Source: Buttiauxella izardii
GTDB lineage: Bacteria; Pseudomonadota; Gammaproteobacteria; Enterobacterales; Enterobacteriaceae
Direction: 5' to 3'
Assembly: GCF_003601925.1 (NCBI RefSeq)
Contig: NZ_QZWH01000060.1
Span: forward strand, 19,024-83,023
DNA length: 64,000 nt
The notes under the pieces were generated by a model. That model searched no databases. It was not told where the DNA came from and worked only from the letters and a program-made list of their open reading frames with translations. Shown here piece after piece: positions 35,298 to 44,229 of this stretch. A program made the position numbers and the translations under genes. Position 1 is the stretch's first letter. Each line of letters starts with the position of its first letter.

Positions 35298-35876
35298 TTA
35301 GCTGCGTTCAATGTCCTTTGCGGCCTGGTCTAAGGTATCGATGATTTTATACAGCGTCTCTTTGGGTAAATCGCTCTGGCCGAGTTTGGTATTGAGCGCC
35401 ATTTTGAAGTTATGAATAGCGCGCTGAATTTCAGGCAGGCGGCGGTTATCCCCCAGCACTCCAAGTGATTCAAGCTTCGCAATAATATGGCCGAGATGTT
35501 CTTGTTGTTGAGCAAGTTCACCGTGGCCTTCTTCGGTCAACATCCACGCCTTTTTGCTACTGTCGCTTTGCACCTGAGCGATAAACCCCATTTCCTCTAA
35601 TAAGGAAAGATTCGGGTAAATAATGCCAGGACTTGGCACGTATTCCCCTTTGGCCGTCGCTTCAATGGACTTAATCAGCTCATAACCGTGTGCCGTGTTG
35701 CCCGAAAGAAAATGCAGGATCAGCAAGCGAATATCGCTGGCGTCAAATAAACGCTCGCGGCGCATACGCGCTTTGCCGTCCATGCCGCCGTGTTCGTGGT
35801 GGCCACCGTGTAGACCGTGCCTTTCGTGGCGTTCATGTCGGGCGCAAAAACCGTGGTGCAGATGATGGATTTTCAT
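35298..35876 (-). CDS. PadR-family regulator with His-rich N-terminus (YqjI-like)
   Basis: A 192-residue PadR protein from the ATG at 35876 (MKIHHLHHGFCARHERHERH). The first about 38 residues are His/Gly/Arg-rich, as in E. coli YqjI, whose His-rich region binds metal. The PadR winged helix follows (LFDASDIRLLILHFLSGNTA, then HGYELIKSI and PSPGIIYPNLSLLEEMGFIA). YqjI represses the ferric reductase gene yqjH. Here it lies 10 bp downstream of the reductase on the same strand, whereas in E. coli the two are divergent. Nickel/iron-responsive control of the pair is inferred. Confidence 0.8.
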   Translation of the reverse strand: MKIHHLHHGFCARHERHERHGLHGGHHEHGGMDGKARMRRERLFDASDIRLLILHFLSGNTAHGYELIKSIEATAKGEYVPSPGIIYPNLSLLEEMGFIAQVQSDSSKKAWMLTEEGHGELAQQQEHLGHIIAKLESLGVLGDNRRLPEIQRAIHNFKMALNTKLGQSDLPKETLYKIIDTLDQAAKDIERS

Positions 35877-35886
35877 ATTCGACTCC

Positions 35887-36648
35887 TTATTTGCTATGCC
35901 AGTAAGCCACGGCGCGAACGTAATCTCCGTCCAGCCCACGGTTTTCCAGCAGTTCATCGCTGAGTTGTTTTACGTCTTGCCCTTCGCCGGTGATCCAGAC
36001 GAAATAGTCGCTGGCCGGGAATTGAAGGTCGCTGACGCGTCGGGCGATAGATTCACTATCAAGCCATTCAACCTGCGCGCGTGTAAATTCGCTGAGGTAA
36101 TCGTGGCTTTGCGGATGATGGCTGTTAACCAGCACGATTGGCGCGATGTGTTCAGGCAGCGATGCCAGACGGCGGCGGACCGCAGGCAGGCCACTTTCAT
36201 CGCAAACGTAGAGCTGGAATGAATAATCGGTCGGGATCACCAACGATCCTCGCGGCCCGCCGATCAGCAGCGAATCGCCAGGTTGCGCACCGTCTGCCCA
36301 CTGACTCGCTACGCCACCATCGTGGATGTAGAAATCTAAAGTGAGTTCGTTACGCTCTGCGTCAAACTCCAGCGGCGTGTAGTCACGAGAAACAGGACGC
36401 GCGCCCTCACCCCAGACAATGCCATCGTCCGTGACGGATGGGCGCACGAAGTCGCCACTTTCCGGTGGGAAAAAGACTTTAATATGATCATCGAAACCGT
36501 GTGAGGAAAAGCCTGCCAGCTCCGGGCTGGTAAAAATGATGCGGTGGAAACAACCGGCCACGGTTTCATTGCTTTTAACGGTTAACTCGCGGAATTTGAG
36601 TTCGTTTTTGACGCGTTTTGGAAGTTTAGGTTTGGTTTGTAAGGTCAT
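35887..36648 (-). CDS. Siderophore-interacting protein / NADPH ferric-chelate reductase (YqjH-like)
   Basis: A 253-residue flavoprotein that reduces ferric siderophores in the cytoplasm. The FAD-binding RDYTPLEFD motif and DFYIHDGGVASQWADGAQPG begin the siderophore-interacting domain. The NADP-binding half has LIGGPRGSLVIP and ETGLPAVRR-like DESGLPAVRRRLASLPEH, ending RAVAYWHSK. The ATG at 36648 (MTLQTKPKLPKRVK) was chosen because upstream codons overlap the operator. It forms an operon with the PadR gene. Confidence 0.85.
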   Translation of the reverse strand: MTLQTKPKLPKRVKNELKFRELTVKSNETVAGCFHRIIFTSPELAGFSSHGFDDHIKVFFPPESGDFVRPSVTDDGIVWGEGARPVSRDYTPLEFDAERNELTLDFYIHDGGVASQWADGAQPGDSLLIGGPRGSLVIPTDYSFQLYVCDESGLPAVRRRLASLPEHIAPIVLVNSHHPQSHDYLSEFTRAQVEWLDSESIARRVSDLQFPASDYFVWITGEGQDVKQLSDELLENRGLDGDYVRAVAYWHSK

Positions 36649-36676
36649 CGGGTTCTCTTTTTCTGATGCGTAAGAT

Positions 36677-36689
36677 ATATCATAGATAT
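36677..36689. promoter_or_regulatory. Candidate PadR/YqjI operator upstream of the ferric reductase gene
   Basis: ATATC-ATA-GATAT is a perfect AT-rich inverted repeat 29 bp upstream of the reductase ATG. TA-rich inverted repeats are typical PadR/YqjI targets. The downstream PadR protein would then autoregulate the two-gene operon. Confidence 0.45.
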
Positions 36690-36767
36690 GTTTTAGCACA
36701 CGAAATCGAGATTGTCGTTGTCAATTTTTGCTTTTATGCAAGCGATGAATTGCTGAAAATATAACCA

Positions 36768-36890
36768 GAGTGGTGAACTCGCGTAAGGGATCGCAAATTG
36801 ACAAACCCTTACGAAGCGGGACTTCCAATTTGCGTTAAGGAGTGCCTACACTGGCTTTGGCAGCAACTGCCAGGCTCTACTCCATTCACC
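36768..36890 (+). other. Highly structured upstream region of the ydcH-like gene (possible RNA element)
   Basis: Interleaved inverted repeats lie here. CGTAAGGG (36782-36789) pairs with CCCTTACG (36806-36813). GCAAATTG (36793-36800), inside that loop, pairs with CAATTTGC (36826-36833), giving an H-type pseudoknot arrangement. A TGGCAG-CAA-CTGCCA hairpin follows (36858-36872), and GGTGAA/TTCACC (36772, 36885) could close the whole. It could be a leader element of the downstream gene, a small RNA, or overlapping protein operators. Confidence 0.35.
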
Positions 36891-36912
36891 ATCAAAGACC
36901 AGGAGGTTTGCA

Positions 36913-37128
36913 ATGTTTCCTGAGTACCGTGAACTGATCACCGAACTAAAATCCTCTAACCCGCGTTTCCTCAGCTTGTTTGACAAGCATAATCAACTCG
37001 ACGATGAAATTTTACGCAAGGGAGGGCCGCAAGGGACGGGATGCAACGAAAAGGTCGTGCAAATGAAAAAAGAGAAGTTGCGGCTAAAAGATGAGTTGTA
37101 TCAGATGTTGAAGAAAGCCAGTCACTAG
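36913..37128 (+). CDS. YdcH-family (DUF465) small protein
   Basis: A 71-residue protein beginning MFPEYRELITELKSSNPRF, matching E. coli YdcH (MFPEYR). It contains the DUF465 features LFDKHNQLDDEI and QMKKEKLRLKDELYQML and is predicted to be a helical hairpin. The function of the family is unknown. AGGAGG sits 7 bases before the ATG, a strong ribosome site. It is monocistronic, with a strong terminator immediately downstream and a structured region upstream. Confidence 0.85.
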   Translation: MFPEYRELITELKSSNPRFLSLFDKHNQLDDEILRKGGPQGTGCNEKVVQMKKEKLRLKDELYQMLKKASH

Positions 37129-37148
37129 CTTCGCGTCTTTGATTTTCA

Positions 37149-37178
37149 GGAAGGGGGATCTCCCCTTCCTTTGTATTT
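37149..37178 (+). terminator. Rho-independent terminator of the ydcH-like gene
   Basis: GGAAGGGG-GATCT-CCCCTTCC has an 8-bp perfect stem followed by TTTGTATTTTT. It lies 21 bp after the stop codon and runs up to the convergent yqfB stop. Confidence 0.85.
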
Positions 37179-37493
37179 TTAAGCAGTTGCGACCCGTTTA
37201 AACACAATCGCGTAAAGCTCGATCAAACCCGGATAAATTTCACCAATCACTTCTTTTAGTTGTGGCAACGTCATGTTTTCCTGGCGTGCATGCTCGTCGG
37301 TCAATTGGTCAAGCGCTACGGGTGCGACGCTGATCACTTCAATCGTGCAAAAGTAGACGTCATCTTCATAACGCCCCACACGCAGTTGTTGGCCTGGCGT
37401 GAAATGCGATTCGGAAGCGTCACGCAGCGTGATGGTTTTGCGCCCGGCGACGATATCGCTTTCAAAACGCTGGAAAAAAGTTATGTCGTTCAT
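37179..37493 (-). CDS. yqfB: N4-acetylcytidine amidohydrolase (ASCH domain)
   Basis: A 104-residue ASCH-domain protein close to E. coli YqfB, which hydrolyses N4-acetylcytidine to cytidine. The segment [20 protein letters not shown] leads into [20 protein letters not shown]. Lys and Thr of the GRKTI motif and a later Glu ([14 protein letters not shown]) correspond to the proposed catalytic residues. It lies 15 bp downstream of the OrtT/GhoT-like gene on the same strand, so the two may be cotranscribed. Confidence 0.9.
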   Translation of the reverse strand: MNDITFFQRFESDIVAGRKTITLRDASESHFTPGQQLRVGRYEDDVYFCTIEVISVAPVALDQLTDEHARQENMTLPQLKEVIGEIYPGLIELYAIVFKRVATA

Positions 37494-37508
37494 GGAATAC
37501 CTATTTGG

Positions 37509-37682
37509 CTAAAACAGCGAGAACATCAACGCGACGGGGAAACTCATCGGCCACGTTGCGCCTACCAGCACAGAGCTTAACAGTTTAATGCGTTTGGTAT
37601 CGCGAGCCAAAAACCAGGTGATAAAAGCAGTGATTAATGACATGACTACATAAAAAACCAACATATTCTGATAAAGAGTCAT
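37509..37682 (-). CDS. OrtT/GhoT-like membrane toxin, 57 residues
   Basis: A small gene below common ORF cut-offs. It encodes MTLYQNMLVFYVVMSLITAF, then ITWFLARDTKRIKLLSSVLV, then GATWPMSFPVALMFSLF. The length is exactly that of GhoT and OrtT (57), and the C-terminal TWPMS-PVAL-FSLF block is the family signature. It is predicted to have two membrane helices (about 6-26 and 36-56). GhoT damages the membrane and lowers ATP; OrtT acts similarly under stringent stress and has no antitoxin. No ghoS-like gene lies beside it, so OrtT-type is the better fit. yqfB follows. Confidence 0.82.
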   Translation of the reverse strand: MTLYQNMLVFYVVMSLITAFITWFLARDTKRIKLLSSVLVGATWPMSFPVALMFSLF

Positions 37683-37889
37683 TTTAAAAATTTTATAGCC
37701 CGTAAAAAATTGTCACGAAATATGCCGTTTTTTATGACTCAGATCAAGTTTTAACAGCCCTCCAGATGACGCCGTGCTTAACTTTTAAGATGAACAGCGC
37801 GGTGTCATCTCATCCTTTGTTACCAGGAATTAATGTTAGATAGCGTCTATCTTTAGTTAAGAACAGTCGTTCTGTGAATCGAGGCCGCT
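37683..37889. promoter_or_regulatory. Divergent promoter region of the ortT-like gene and yiaW
   Basis: A 207-bp AT-rich gap between divergent genes. I see no coding potential. No regulator site was recognised with confidence; it must hold both promoters. Confidence 0.35.
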
Positions 37890-38216
37890 ATGTTTCTTAA
37901 CTATTTTGCGCTCGGCGTGCTTATTTTCGTTTTCCTCGTTATTTTTTACGGGATTATTATTCTTCACGATATTCCTTATCTTATTGCAAAAGCTCGCAAT
38001 CATCCGCACGCAGATGCCATTCACGTTGCGGGCTGGGTGAGTTTGTTTACGCTGCATGTTATCTGGCCGTTTTTATGGATTTGGGCCACGCTTTATCGAC
38101 CTGAAAGAGGCTGGGGTATGCAACAAAACCCCGACGCAACACTGGCTTCGTTACAGCAAAGGGTTTCTGAGCTGGAGCAAAAGTTAGGCGACAATAAAAT
38201 AACGCCATCGGAGTAA
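37890..38216 (+). CDS. yiaW: YiaW/YibI-like DUF3302 inner-membrane protein
   Basis: A 108-residue protein closely matching E. coli YiaW/Yib[41 protein letters not shown] and [11 protein letters not shown]. It has two membrane helices (about 4-26 and 45-68) and a short C-terminal coiled coil ([16 protein letters not shown]). It is always found with a HlyD-like partner; here the partner gene starts 4 bp downstream. The function is unknown, probably an accessory part of an efflux or envelope complex. Confidence 0.87.
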   Translation: MFLNYFALGVLIFVFLVIFYGIIILHDIPYLIAKARNHPHADAIHVAGWVSLFTLHVIWPFLWIWATLYRPERGWGMQQNPDATLASLQQRVSELEQKLGDNKITPSE

Positions 38217-38220
38217 CATC

Positions 38221-39357
38221 ATGGATTTGCTCATTATCCTGACATATGTTGCTATTGCCTGGTCAGTCTTCAAAATATTTAAAATACCGGTAAATAAATG
38301 GACAGTGCCAACAGCGGCATTAGGCGGCGTATTTTTAATTGGCGCACTTATTTTATTGATGAACTACAACCACCCTTATACTTTTCTGGCTCAAAAAGCG
38401 GTTATTTCTATTCCATTGACGCCACAAGTCACCGGTGTTGTTAGCGAAGTCACCGATAAACAAAATATGATGATTAAAAAAGGAGAAGTGTTATTTAAAT
38501 TAGATCCCACCCGCTATCAGACCCGAGTGGACAGATTACAGGCTGATTTAACCACTGAAATTCACAACAGCAAATCATTACAGGGGCAACTCGACGAAGC
38601 TATTGCGAATACCACCCGAGTGATTGCTGAACGCGACAGATTATATAAAGATTACCAACGTTACCTGAAAGGAAGTAAAGCGCGGGTTAACCCCTTCTCT
38701 GAAAGCGATATCGATAACGCACGGCAAAATTATCTGGCACAAGATGCGCTGGTAAAAGGTTCTGTTGCCGAGCAATCCCAGGTAAAAAGCCAGTTAGACA
38801 GCATGGTCAATGGCGAACAATCACAAATTGCCAGCCTGCGGGCCCAACTTGCCGAAGCGAAATACAACCTGAGCCAGACGGTTATCCGCGCGCCGAGCGA
38901 TGGTTACGTAACACAAGTGCTGATTCGCCCCGGAACCTACGCCGCCGCGCTGCCATTGCGCCCGGTGATGGTGTTTATTCCGCAGCAAAAACGGCAGATT
39001 ATTGCGCAGTTCAGGCAAAACTCGCTGTTACGTTTAGAAGCGGGAGATCAGGCCGAAGTGGTGTTTAATGCCCTTCCCGGCCAGGTTTTCCAGGGGAAAC
39101 TCACGTCGATACTTCCGGTCGTGCCGGGTGGCAGTTACCAGGCGCAAGGCACACTACAATCTTTAACGCTCACACCCGGCAGTGACGGGGTTCTGGCGGT
39201 GATTGAGCTTGAGCCAAATGCGCAAGTCGATGCCCTCCCGGATGGGATTTTTGCCCAGGTTGCCGTTTATTCTGACCACTTCACTCATGTCTCGGTGATG
39301 CGTAAGGTTTTGCTGCGCATGACGAGCTGGATGCACTATCTGTATCTTGACCATTGA
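38221..39357 (+). CDS. yiaV: YiaV/YibH-like HlyD-family membrane fusion protein
   Basis: A 378-residue periplasmic adaptor with two N-terminal membrane helices (about 1-20 and 30-50), a lipoyl/barrel-sandwich domain (ITPQVTG-like [37 protein letters not shown]), a coiled-coil hairpin (about 100-215), then [20 protein letters not shown]. Length and the C-terminal [19 protein letters not shown] match E. coli YiaV. No outer-membrane factor or pump gene is adjacent. Confidence 0.9.
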   Translation: MDLLIILTYVAIAWSVFKIFKIPVNKWTVPTAALGGVFLIGALILLMNYNHPYTFLAQKAVISIPLTPQVTGVVSEVTDKQNMMIKKGEVLFKLDPTRYQTRVDRLQADLTTEIHNSKSLQGQLDEAIANTTRVIAERDRLYKDYQRYLKGSKARVNPFSESDIDNARQNYLAQDALVKGSVAEQSQVKSQLDSMVNGEQSQIASLRAQLAEAKYNLSQTVIRAPSDGYVTQVLIRPGTYAAALPLRPVMVFIPQQKRQIIAQFRQNSLLRLEAGDQAEVVFNALPGQVFQGKLTSILPVVPGGSYQAQGTLQSLTLTPGSDGVLAVIELEPNAQVDALPDGIFAQVAVYSDHFTHVSVMRKVLLRMTSWMHYLYLDH

Positions 39358-39495
39358 TATTTAAATCATTTCCCCAAAATGAATTAATCGGATTCTGATT
39401 TTTGCCACACGAACGGATAACTGTGAAAAAGGAGTATTTTCCTGGGTCAATTATAGACTACGATGAATTGCACTTTTTTATACAAGGATTCGTAA

Positions 39496-39960
39496 ATGGA
39501 ACTCATGCATAAACAGATCACTAGCACGATATTAGAAATTGAGCGCGCAGCCAGCGATCGTTTCAATAAAGGGGATATTACTGGGTATCTGGATATTTAT
39601 CGCGATGACATCACCTATGTTGACCCAATGACAGCGGGTGTTCTCGTTGATAAAAATACCGTGAGACACTATTTCGAAAAATCATATTTAGGCATTGAAA
39701 TAGAACAAGCGGAATGGTCAAACGTTCAAGTGGTGATTAACGAATCCGCAAACACGGCTATTTTGACCTACAACCAGCAGAACCATATTCGCAGCAAAAA
39801 TGATGGGAAGCTGCATCAACTTCCCCTGTGGAACTGTAGCGAAGTTTATCGTTTGACCGACGGCCAATGGAAAATAGCCCATGCCAACTGGTCGTTTGCT
39901 CAACACCCTGTTCTTCTCGACAGCCTGAAAACATTATTCACGGATCTGGGTTATCTGTGA
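39496..39960 (+). CDS. NTF2-fold (DUF4440/SnoaL-like) protein
   Basis: A 154-residue protein with the NTF2-like pattern: ILEIERAASDRFNKGDITGY, then LDIYRDDITYVDPMTAGVLV, then DKNTVRHYFEKSY. The C-terminal strand block includes LWNCSEVYRLTDGQWKIAHA and NWSF. Family members range from isomerases to binding proteins, so no activity is proposed. AAGGATTCGTAA before the ATG is a usable ribosome site. It stands alone and ends at a hairpin shared with patD. Confidence 0.7.
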   Translation: MELMHKQITSTILEIERAASDRFNKGDITGYLDIYRDDITYVDPMTAGVLVDKNTVRHYFEKSYLGIEIEQAEWSNVQVVINESANTAILTYNQQNHIRSKNDGKLHQLPLWNCSEVYRLTDGQWKIAHANWSFAQHPVLLDSLKTLFTDLGYL

Positions 39961-39967
39961 ATGGATT

Positions 39968-40000
39968 AAGGTGGATAGGCGTTCAGGCGCTATCCACCTT
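39968..40000. terminator. Convergent terminator hairpin between the NTF2-fold gene and patD
   Basis: AAGGTGGATAG and CTATCCACCTT form a perfect 11-bp stem around an 11-base loop, lying 7 bp after one stop and 8 bp from the other. T-tracts are short, but placement suggests bidirectional termination. Confidence 0.65.
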
Positions 40001-40008
40001 CCCAAACG

Positions 40009-41433
40009 CTAGTGTTTGATCATCACATGCCGAATCACGGTGTAATCTTCTAGCCCGAACAGCGACATATCTTTGCCGTAGCCTGAAAGTTTCTGCCCGC
40101 CGTGCGGCATTTCGCTCACCAGCATGAAATGGGTATTCACCCAGGTGCAGCCATATTGCAAACGGGCGCTCAGACGATGCGCGCGACCGACGTCTTGCGT
40201 CCATACCGATGAAGCCAGCCCGTAACTGGAGTCGTTCGCCCAATTCAAAACTTGCTCTTCATCGTCAAAAGTAGTGACGCTGACCACCGGGCCAAACACC
40301 TCTTTTTGCACGATGTCATCTTCCTGCTTCGCCCCGGCAATCAACGTTGGCTGGAAGTAATTTCCCGGCCCGTCGACTTTTTCCCCGCCTGTTACCACCT
40401 TCACATGCGCCAGCGCTTTGGCGGCATTCACCGCTTTGCTCACGCGCTCAAGATGGGCGGCGGAACTCAGCGGGCCAAGCTCGGTAGACTCATCATCCGG
40501 TGCGCCGACTTTCAACGTGCTCACCGCCTCGCCTAACTTCTCGACCAGCTTGTCGTAAATCCCTTTCTGCGCGTAGATACGACACGCGGCGGTGCAATCT
40601 TGCCCGGCGTTGTAATAACCAAAGGTGCGCACACCTTCTACCACCGCATCTAAATCCGCATCATCAAACACAATCACTGGCGCTTTGCCGCCCAGTTCCA
40701 TATGCGTGCGCTTAATTGACGGAGCGGTATGGCTGATGATGTGCTCGCCGGTCGCAATCGAACCGGTTAGCGACACCATGCGCACTTTCGGATGACCGGT
40801 CAGCGCATCGCCCACGGTTTGCCCACGGCCAAACAGCACGTTCAACACGCCCGCCGGGAAAATATCTTTTGCCAGTTCAGCGAGTTTAAACGCGGTTAGC
40901 GGTGTGATTTCCGATGGTTTGATCACCACGCAGTTGCCTGCGGCAAGCGCCGGGCCGAGTTTCCAGGCCGCCATCATCAACGGGTAGTTCCACGGTGCAA
41001 TCGAGGCCACCACGCCAACCGGATCACGGCGGATCATCGACGTGTGCCCACTCAAATATTCCCCCGCCGCCAGCCCACCCAGGCAACGACTGGCACCAGC
41101 AAAGAAACGGAACACATCCACCACCGCCGGAATTTCGTCATTCAATACGCAGTGATATGGCTTGCCGCAGTTTTGCGATTCCAGCCGGGCAAACGCTTCC
41201 GCGTTTTGCTCAATCACATCTGCCAGTTTTAGCAGAAGTTCGGCGCGCTCTTTCGGCGTGGTTTGCCCCCAGGTAGCAAAGGCAACATCTGCGGCATTCA
41301 CCGCATCATTGACCTGTTCCGTGGTGGCTTCTGCAATCTCAAGCAGCACTTCCCCGGTTGCCGGATTGTAGACCGGCAACTTTTCCCCAAGGCCGTTCAC
41401 TAACTGGCCGTTAACCAAGAGTTGGCTTTGCAT
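40009..41433 (-). CDS. patD: Gamma-aminobutyraldehyde dehydrogenase
   Basis: NAD-dependent aldehyde dehydrogenase (474 residues) that oxidises 4-aminobutanal to GABA in putrescine breakdown. Motifs are the NAD fold block [17 protein letters not shown], the catalytic Glu in [20 protein letters not shown], and the nucleophilic Cys in [16 protein letters not shown]. The C-terminus [18 protein letters not shown] is as in E. coli PatD (YdcW). It is the last gene of ydcSTUV-patD, 15 bp after ydcV. Confidence 0.96.
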   Translation of the reverse strand: MQSQLLVNGQLVNGLGEKLPVYNPATGEVLLEIAEATTEQVNDAVNAADVAFATWGQTTPKERAELLLKLADVIEQNAEAFARLESQNCGKPYHCVLNDEIPAVVDVFRFFAGASRCLGGLAAGEYLSGHTSMIRRDPVGVVASIAPWNYPLMMAAWKLGPALAAGNCVVIKPSEITPLTAFKLAELAKDIFPAGVLNVLFGRGQTVGDALTGHPKVRMVSLTGSIATGEHIISHTAPSIKRTHMELGGKAPVIVFDDADLDAVVEGVRTFGYYNAGQDCTAACRIYAQKGIYDKLVEKLGEAVSTLKVGAPDDESTELGPLSSAAHLERVSKAVNAAKALAHVKVVTGGEKVDGPGNYFQPTLIAGAKQEDDIVQKEVFGPVVSVTTFDDEEQVLNWANDSSYGLASSVWTQDVGRAHRLSARLQYGCTWVNTHFMLVSEMPHGGQKLSGYGKDMSLFGLEDYTVIRHVMIKH

Positions 41434-41448
41434 AGTGATACCCTTTCG

Positions 41449-42255
41449 TTATTTACCGCTGCCCGCGACTTCATCTCCGCCACGGCTCAGCCAGTACGCC
41501 CCTAAAATTGGAATGGTGGTCATCAGCATTACCATTAACGCCACCACGTTGGTGACCGGTACTTCACGCGGACGCCCAAGCTGGTTGAGCAGCCACAGCG
41601 GCAACGTGCGTTCATGCCCGGCGGTAAAGGTGGTGACAATAATTTCATCAAACGACAGCGCGAACGCCAGCATGCCTCCGGCAAGTAATGCAGAACCCAG
41701 ATTCGGCAAAATCACATAGCGGAAGGTCTGCCAGCCGTCTGCGCCTAAGTCCATCGACGCCTCAATTAAGCTATACGAGGTGCGGCGGAATCGGGCGATG
41801 ACGTTGTTAAACACAATCACCACGCAGAACGTCGCATGGCCGACGACGATGGTGAAAAACCCCGGCTCAAAATTCATCATCTTGAAAGCGGTTAACAACG
41901 CCAGGCCGGTGATAATCCCCGGCAGAGCAATGGGTAATAGCAGCAATAACGAGATAGCGTTTTTGCCGAAGAACTCCCGCCGCCACAGCGCAGCCGCCGC
42001 CAGCGTACCGAGAATCAAAGCAAGGAATGTTGCCAGTGCGGCAATTTTAAGTGACAACGTCACGGAGTCGAGGATATCGCTACGCGATGCTGCTACGCTA
42101 AACCAGTGCAGCGTCAGCCCTTTCGGCGGAAAGCTAAACGCCGCCTCTTCGGTGTTAAACGCATACAGCGCGATAATCAGCAGCGGAAAGTGCAGGAATA
42201 TCACGCCTCCCCAGGCGGCGATTTTCAGCAGTAACGGAGCGCGTTCAGAGTGCAT
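41449..42255 (-). CDS. ydcV: Polyamine-type ABC transporter permease YdcV
   Basis: A 268-residue inner-membrane permease with about six helices of the PotC type: [20 protein letters not shown], the EAA-like loop [20 protein letters not shown], and [20 protein letters not shown]. It pairs with YdcU to form the channel of the putative putrescine importer. Its start overlaps ydcU by 11 bp. Confidence 0.93.
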   Translation of the reverse strand: MHSERAPLLLKIAAWGGVIFLHFPLLIIALYAFNTEEAAFSFPPKGLTLHWFSVAASRSDILDSVTLSLKIAALATFLALILGTLAAAALWRREFFGKNAISLLLLLPIALPGIITGLALLTAFKMMNFEPGFFTIVVGHATFCVVIVFNNVIARFRRTSYSLIEASMDLGADGWQTFRYVILPNLGSALLAGGMLAFALSFDEIIVTTFTAGHERTLPLWLLNQLGRPREVPVTNVVALMVMLMTTIPILGAYWLSRGGDEVAGSGK

Positions 42256-43189
42256 CGAAAGCCCCCAGACGTTTCACCAGTGAAAGATAAATGGCAATCA
42301 ACACAATCGGCACCAGCGTAAACGCAGCAGCCATCGGCATATTGCCAATCGCACCTTGTTGCGAATAAACCATGTTGCCGATGAAATACCCCGGCGGGCC
42401 AACCAGTTGCGGCACGATAAAATCACCCAGCGTCAGCGAAAAAGTAAACACTGAACCGGCGGCCACACCAGGAATTGCCAGCGGTAAAATCACATGGCGG
42501 AAGGTTTGTGATGGGCGAGCGCCTAGATCTGCCGATGCCTGTAACAGTGACGGCGGCAAACGCTCAAGAGCGGCCTGAATCGGCAAGATCATGAACGGCA
42601 GCCAGATGTAGAGAAACACCAGGAAGCGCCCAAAACCGGAGGTCGAGAGCGTATTGCCACCGATAGCCGGAATGGTCAGCATCAGGTTTAACACCGGCTC
42701 CAGCCCCATATGCCCGAGGAACCACTGCGCCACGCCGTCGCGCGAAAGCAGCAGCGTCCAGGCGTAAGCCTTAACGATGTAACTCGCCCACATCGGCAGC
42801 ATCACGGCGATGTAGAAAAACGCTTTCAGCTTGCCGCTGGTGTAGCGCGCCATAAAGTACGCCATCGGGAACGCCAGCACCGCGCTGGCGAGCGTGACGG
42901 CAATCGCCATCGTCAGCGTGCGCAGAATAATGTCGTAGTTAGCCGGGTTAAACAGCGCCGCGATATTGGCAAATGTCAGGTCAGGCGTGACCGACATGGT
43001 GAAATCATCGAAGGTGTAAAACCCCTGCCACAGCAGCGTTAACAGCGAACCGAGATAAATTACGCCGAACCACAGCAATGGCGGCAACAATAACAACGCC
43101 AGCCAGAAGCCCGGGCGCTGCCACAAGAACGTGGCGACGCGCCGCATCAGGCGGTTGTCCGGGTGCGAACTGGGAAGGCTCATATCCAT
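42245..43189 (-). CDS. ydcU: Polyamine-type ABC transporter permease YdcU
   Basis: A 314-residue PotB-type permease. It starts at the ATG at 43189 ([17 protein letters not shown]), with AAGGA correctly spaced and 1 bp after the ydcT stop. The longer open frame upstream lies inside ydcT. Segments are [40 protein letters not shown], the loop [20 protein letters not shown], and [20 protein letters not shown]. Confidence 0.93.
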   Translation of the reverse strand: MDMSLPSSHPDNRLMRRVATFLWQRPGFWLALLLLPPLLWFGVIYLGSLLTLLWQGFYTFDDFTMSVTPDLTFANIAALFNPANYDIILRTLTMAIAVTLASAVLAFPMAYFMARYTSGKLKAFFYIAVMLPMWASYIVKAYAWTLLLSRDGVAQWFLGHMGLEPVLNLMLTIPAIGGNTLSTSGFGRFLVFLYIWLPFMILPIQAALERLPPSLLQASADLGARPSQTFRHVILPLAIPGVAAGSVFTFSLTLGDFIVPQLVGPPGYFIGNMVYSQQGAIGNMPMAAAFTLVPIVLIAIYLSLVKRLGAFDAL

Positions 43190-43190
43190 T

Positions 43191-44216
43191 TCATCCTTCC
43201 CCCTGCAACGCAACCATCGCCGCACGGGGCCAGACGGCGGTGACTTGCTGCCCGATTTGATAGCGTTCTTCGCTGATGATGCGTTGCGGATTCGCCTCAC
43301 TGACCAGCAGTTTTTCGCCATCGGCCAGGCGCAATTCAAGACGAGTTGCCGCGCCCTGATAGTGGATTTCCTGAATCATGCCGCTGACCCGAACATCACC
43401 ATTGTGGGTGGGTTCATCGCTCAAAACGATATGTTCTGGACGCAGCGAAAACAGCCCTTCTTCGCCGCAGACTTTGCCAGAGAGCGCCGGTTGCAACACG
43501 TTTGAGGTGCCGACGAAACTCGCCACAAACGCGGTGCGCGGCTGCATATACAACTGGCGCGGGGTATCAACTTGCTCGATGCGCCCGTTATTGAAAACGG
43601 CGACGCGGTCGGACATCGATAGCGCTTCGCTCTGGTCGTGAGTAACGAAAATAAACGTAATGCCCAGTTCGCGTTGCAGCTTCTTTAACTCGCCCTGCAT
43701 CTGTTCACGCAGTTTGAGATCGAGTGCGCCCAACGGCTCATCCAGCAGCAACACACGCGGGCGATTCACCAAAGCTCGCGCTAACGCCACACGTTGCCGT
43801 TGGCCGCCAGAAAGCTGCGACGGTTTTCGGGCGTGAACAAAGCCCAGCGCCACGCGTTCCAGCGCTTCCTGCGCTTTGGCAAGGCGCGTCTTTTTATCGA
43901 CGCCCTTCACCATCAAGCCGTAAGCCACGTTTTCTAACACCGTCATATGCGGGAATAAGGCGTAGTCCTGGAACACGGTATTCACATCGCGCTGATAAGG
44001 CGGCACGTCCTGCGCCGGTTGACCAAAAATCGCGATTTCGCCAGAAGTGACCTGCTCAAAGCCCGCAATCAGCCGTAAGCAGGTGGTTTTGCCCGAGCCA
44101 GATGGCCCGAGCATCGAGAAAAACTCCCCGTCGTCGATATCAATCGAGACGTTATCCACGGCCCGCACATCACCATACAGGCGCGAGACGTTTCTGAACT
44201 GCACAGCGTACGACAT
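43191..44216 (-). CDS. ydcT: Polyamine-type ABC transporter ATP-binding protein YdcT
   Basis: A 341-residue PotA-like ATPase: Walker A GPSGSGKTTCLRLIAG, signature QLSGGQRQRVALARAL, Walker B VLLLDEPLGALDLKLRE, switch His in FVTHDQSEALSMSDR. A C-terminal TOBE domain follows (about 240-341, with LRPEHIVLSDEP). It is 13 bp after ydcS and directly before ydcU. Confidence 0.95.
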   Translation of the reverse strand: MSYAVQFRNVSRLYGDVRAVDNVSIDIDDGEFFSMLGPSGSGKTTCLRLIAGFEQVTSGEIAIFGQPAQDVPPYQRDVNTVFQDYALFPHMTVLENVAYGLMVKGVDKKTRLAKAQEALERVALGFVHARKPSQLSGGQRQRVALARALVNRPRVLLLDEPLGALDLKLREQMQGELKKLQRELGITFIFVTHDQSEALSMSDRVAVFNNGRIEQVDTPRQLYMQPRTAFVASFVGTSNVLQPALSGKVCGEEGLFSLRPEHIVLSDEPTHNGDVRVSGMIQEIHYQGAATRLELRLADGEKLLVSEANPQRIISEERYQIGQQVTAVWPRAAMVALQGEG

Positions 44217-44229
44217 AACTCCTCCAGGC

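Noticed and set aside
43190..43339. Fifty-codon N-terminal extension of ydcU
   Set aside because: It overlaps ydcT out of frame, while the ATG at 43189 has a correctly spaced AAGGA and the family start position.
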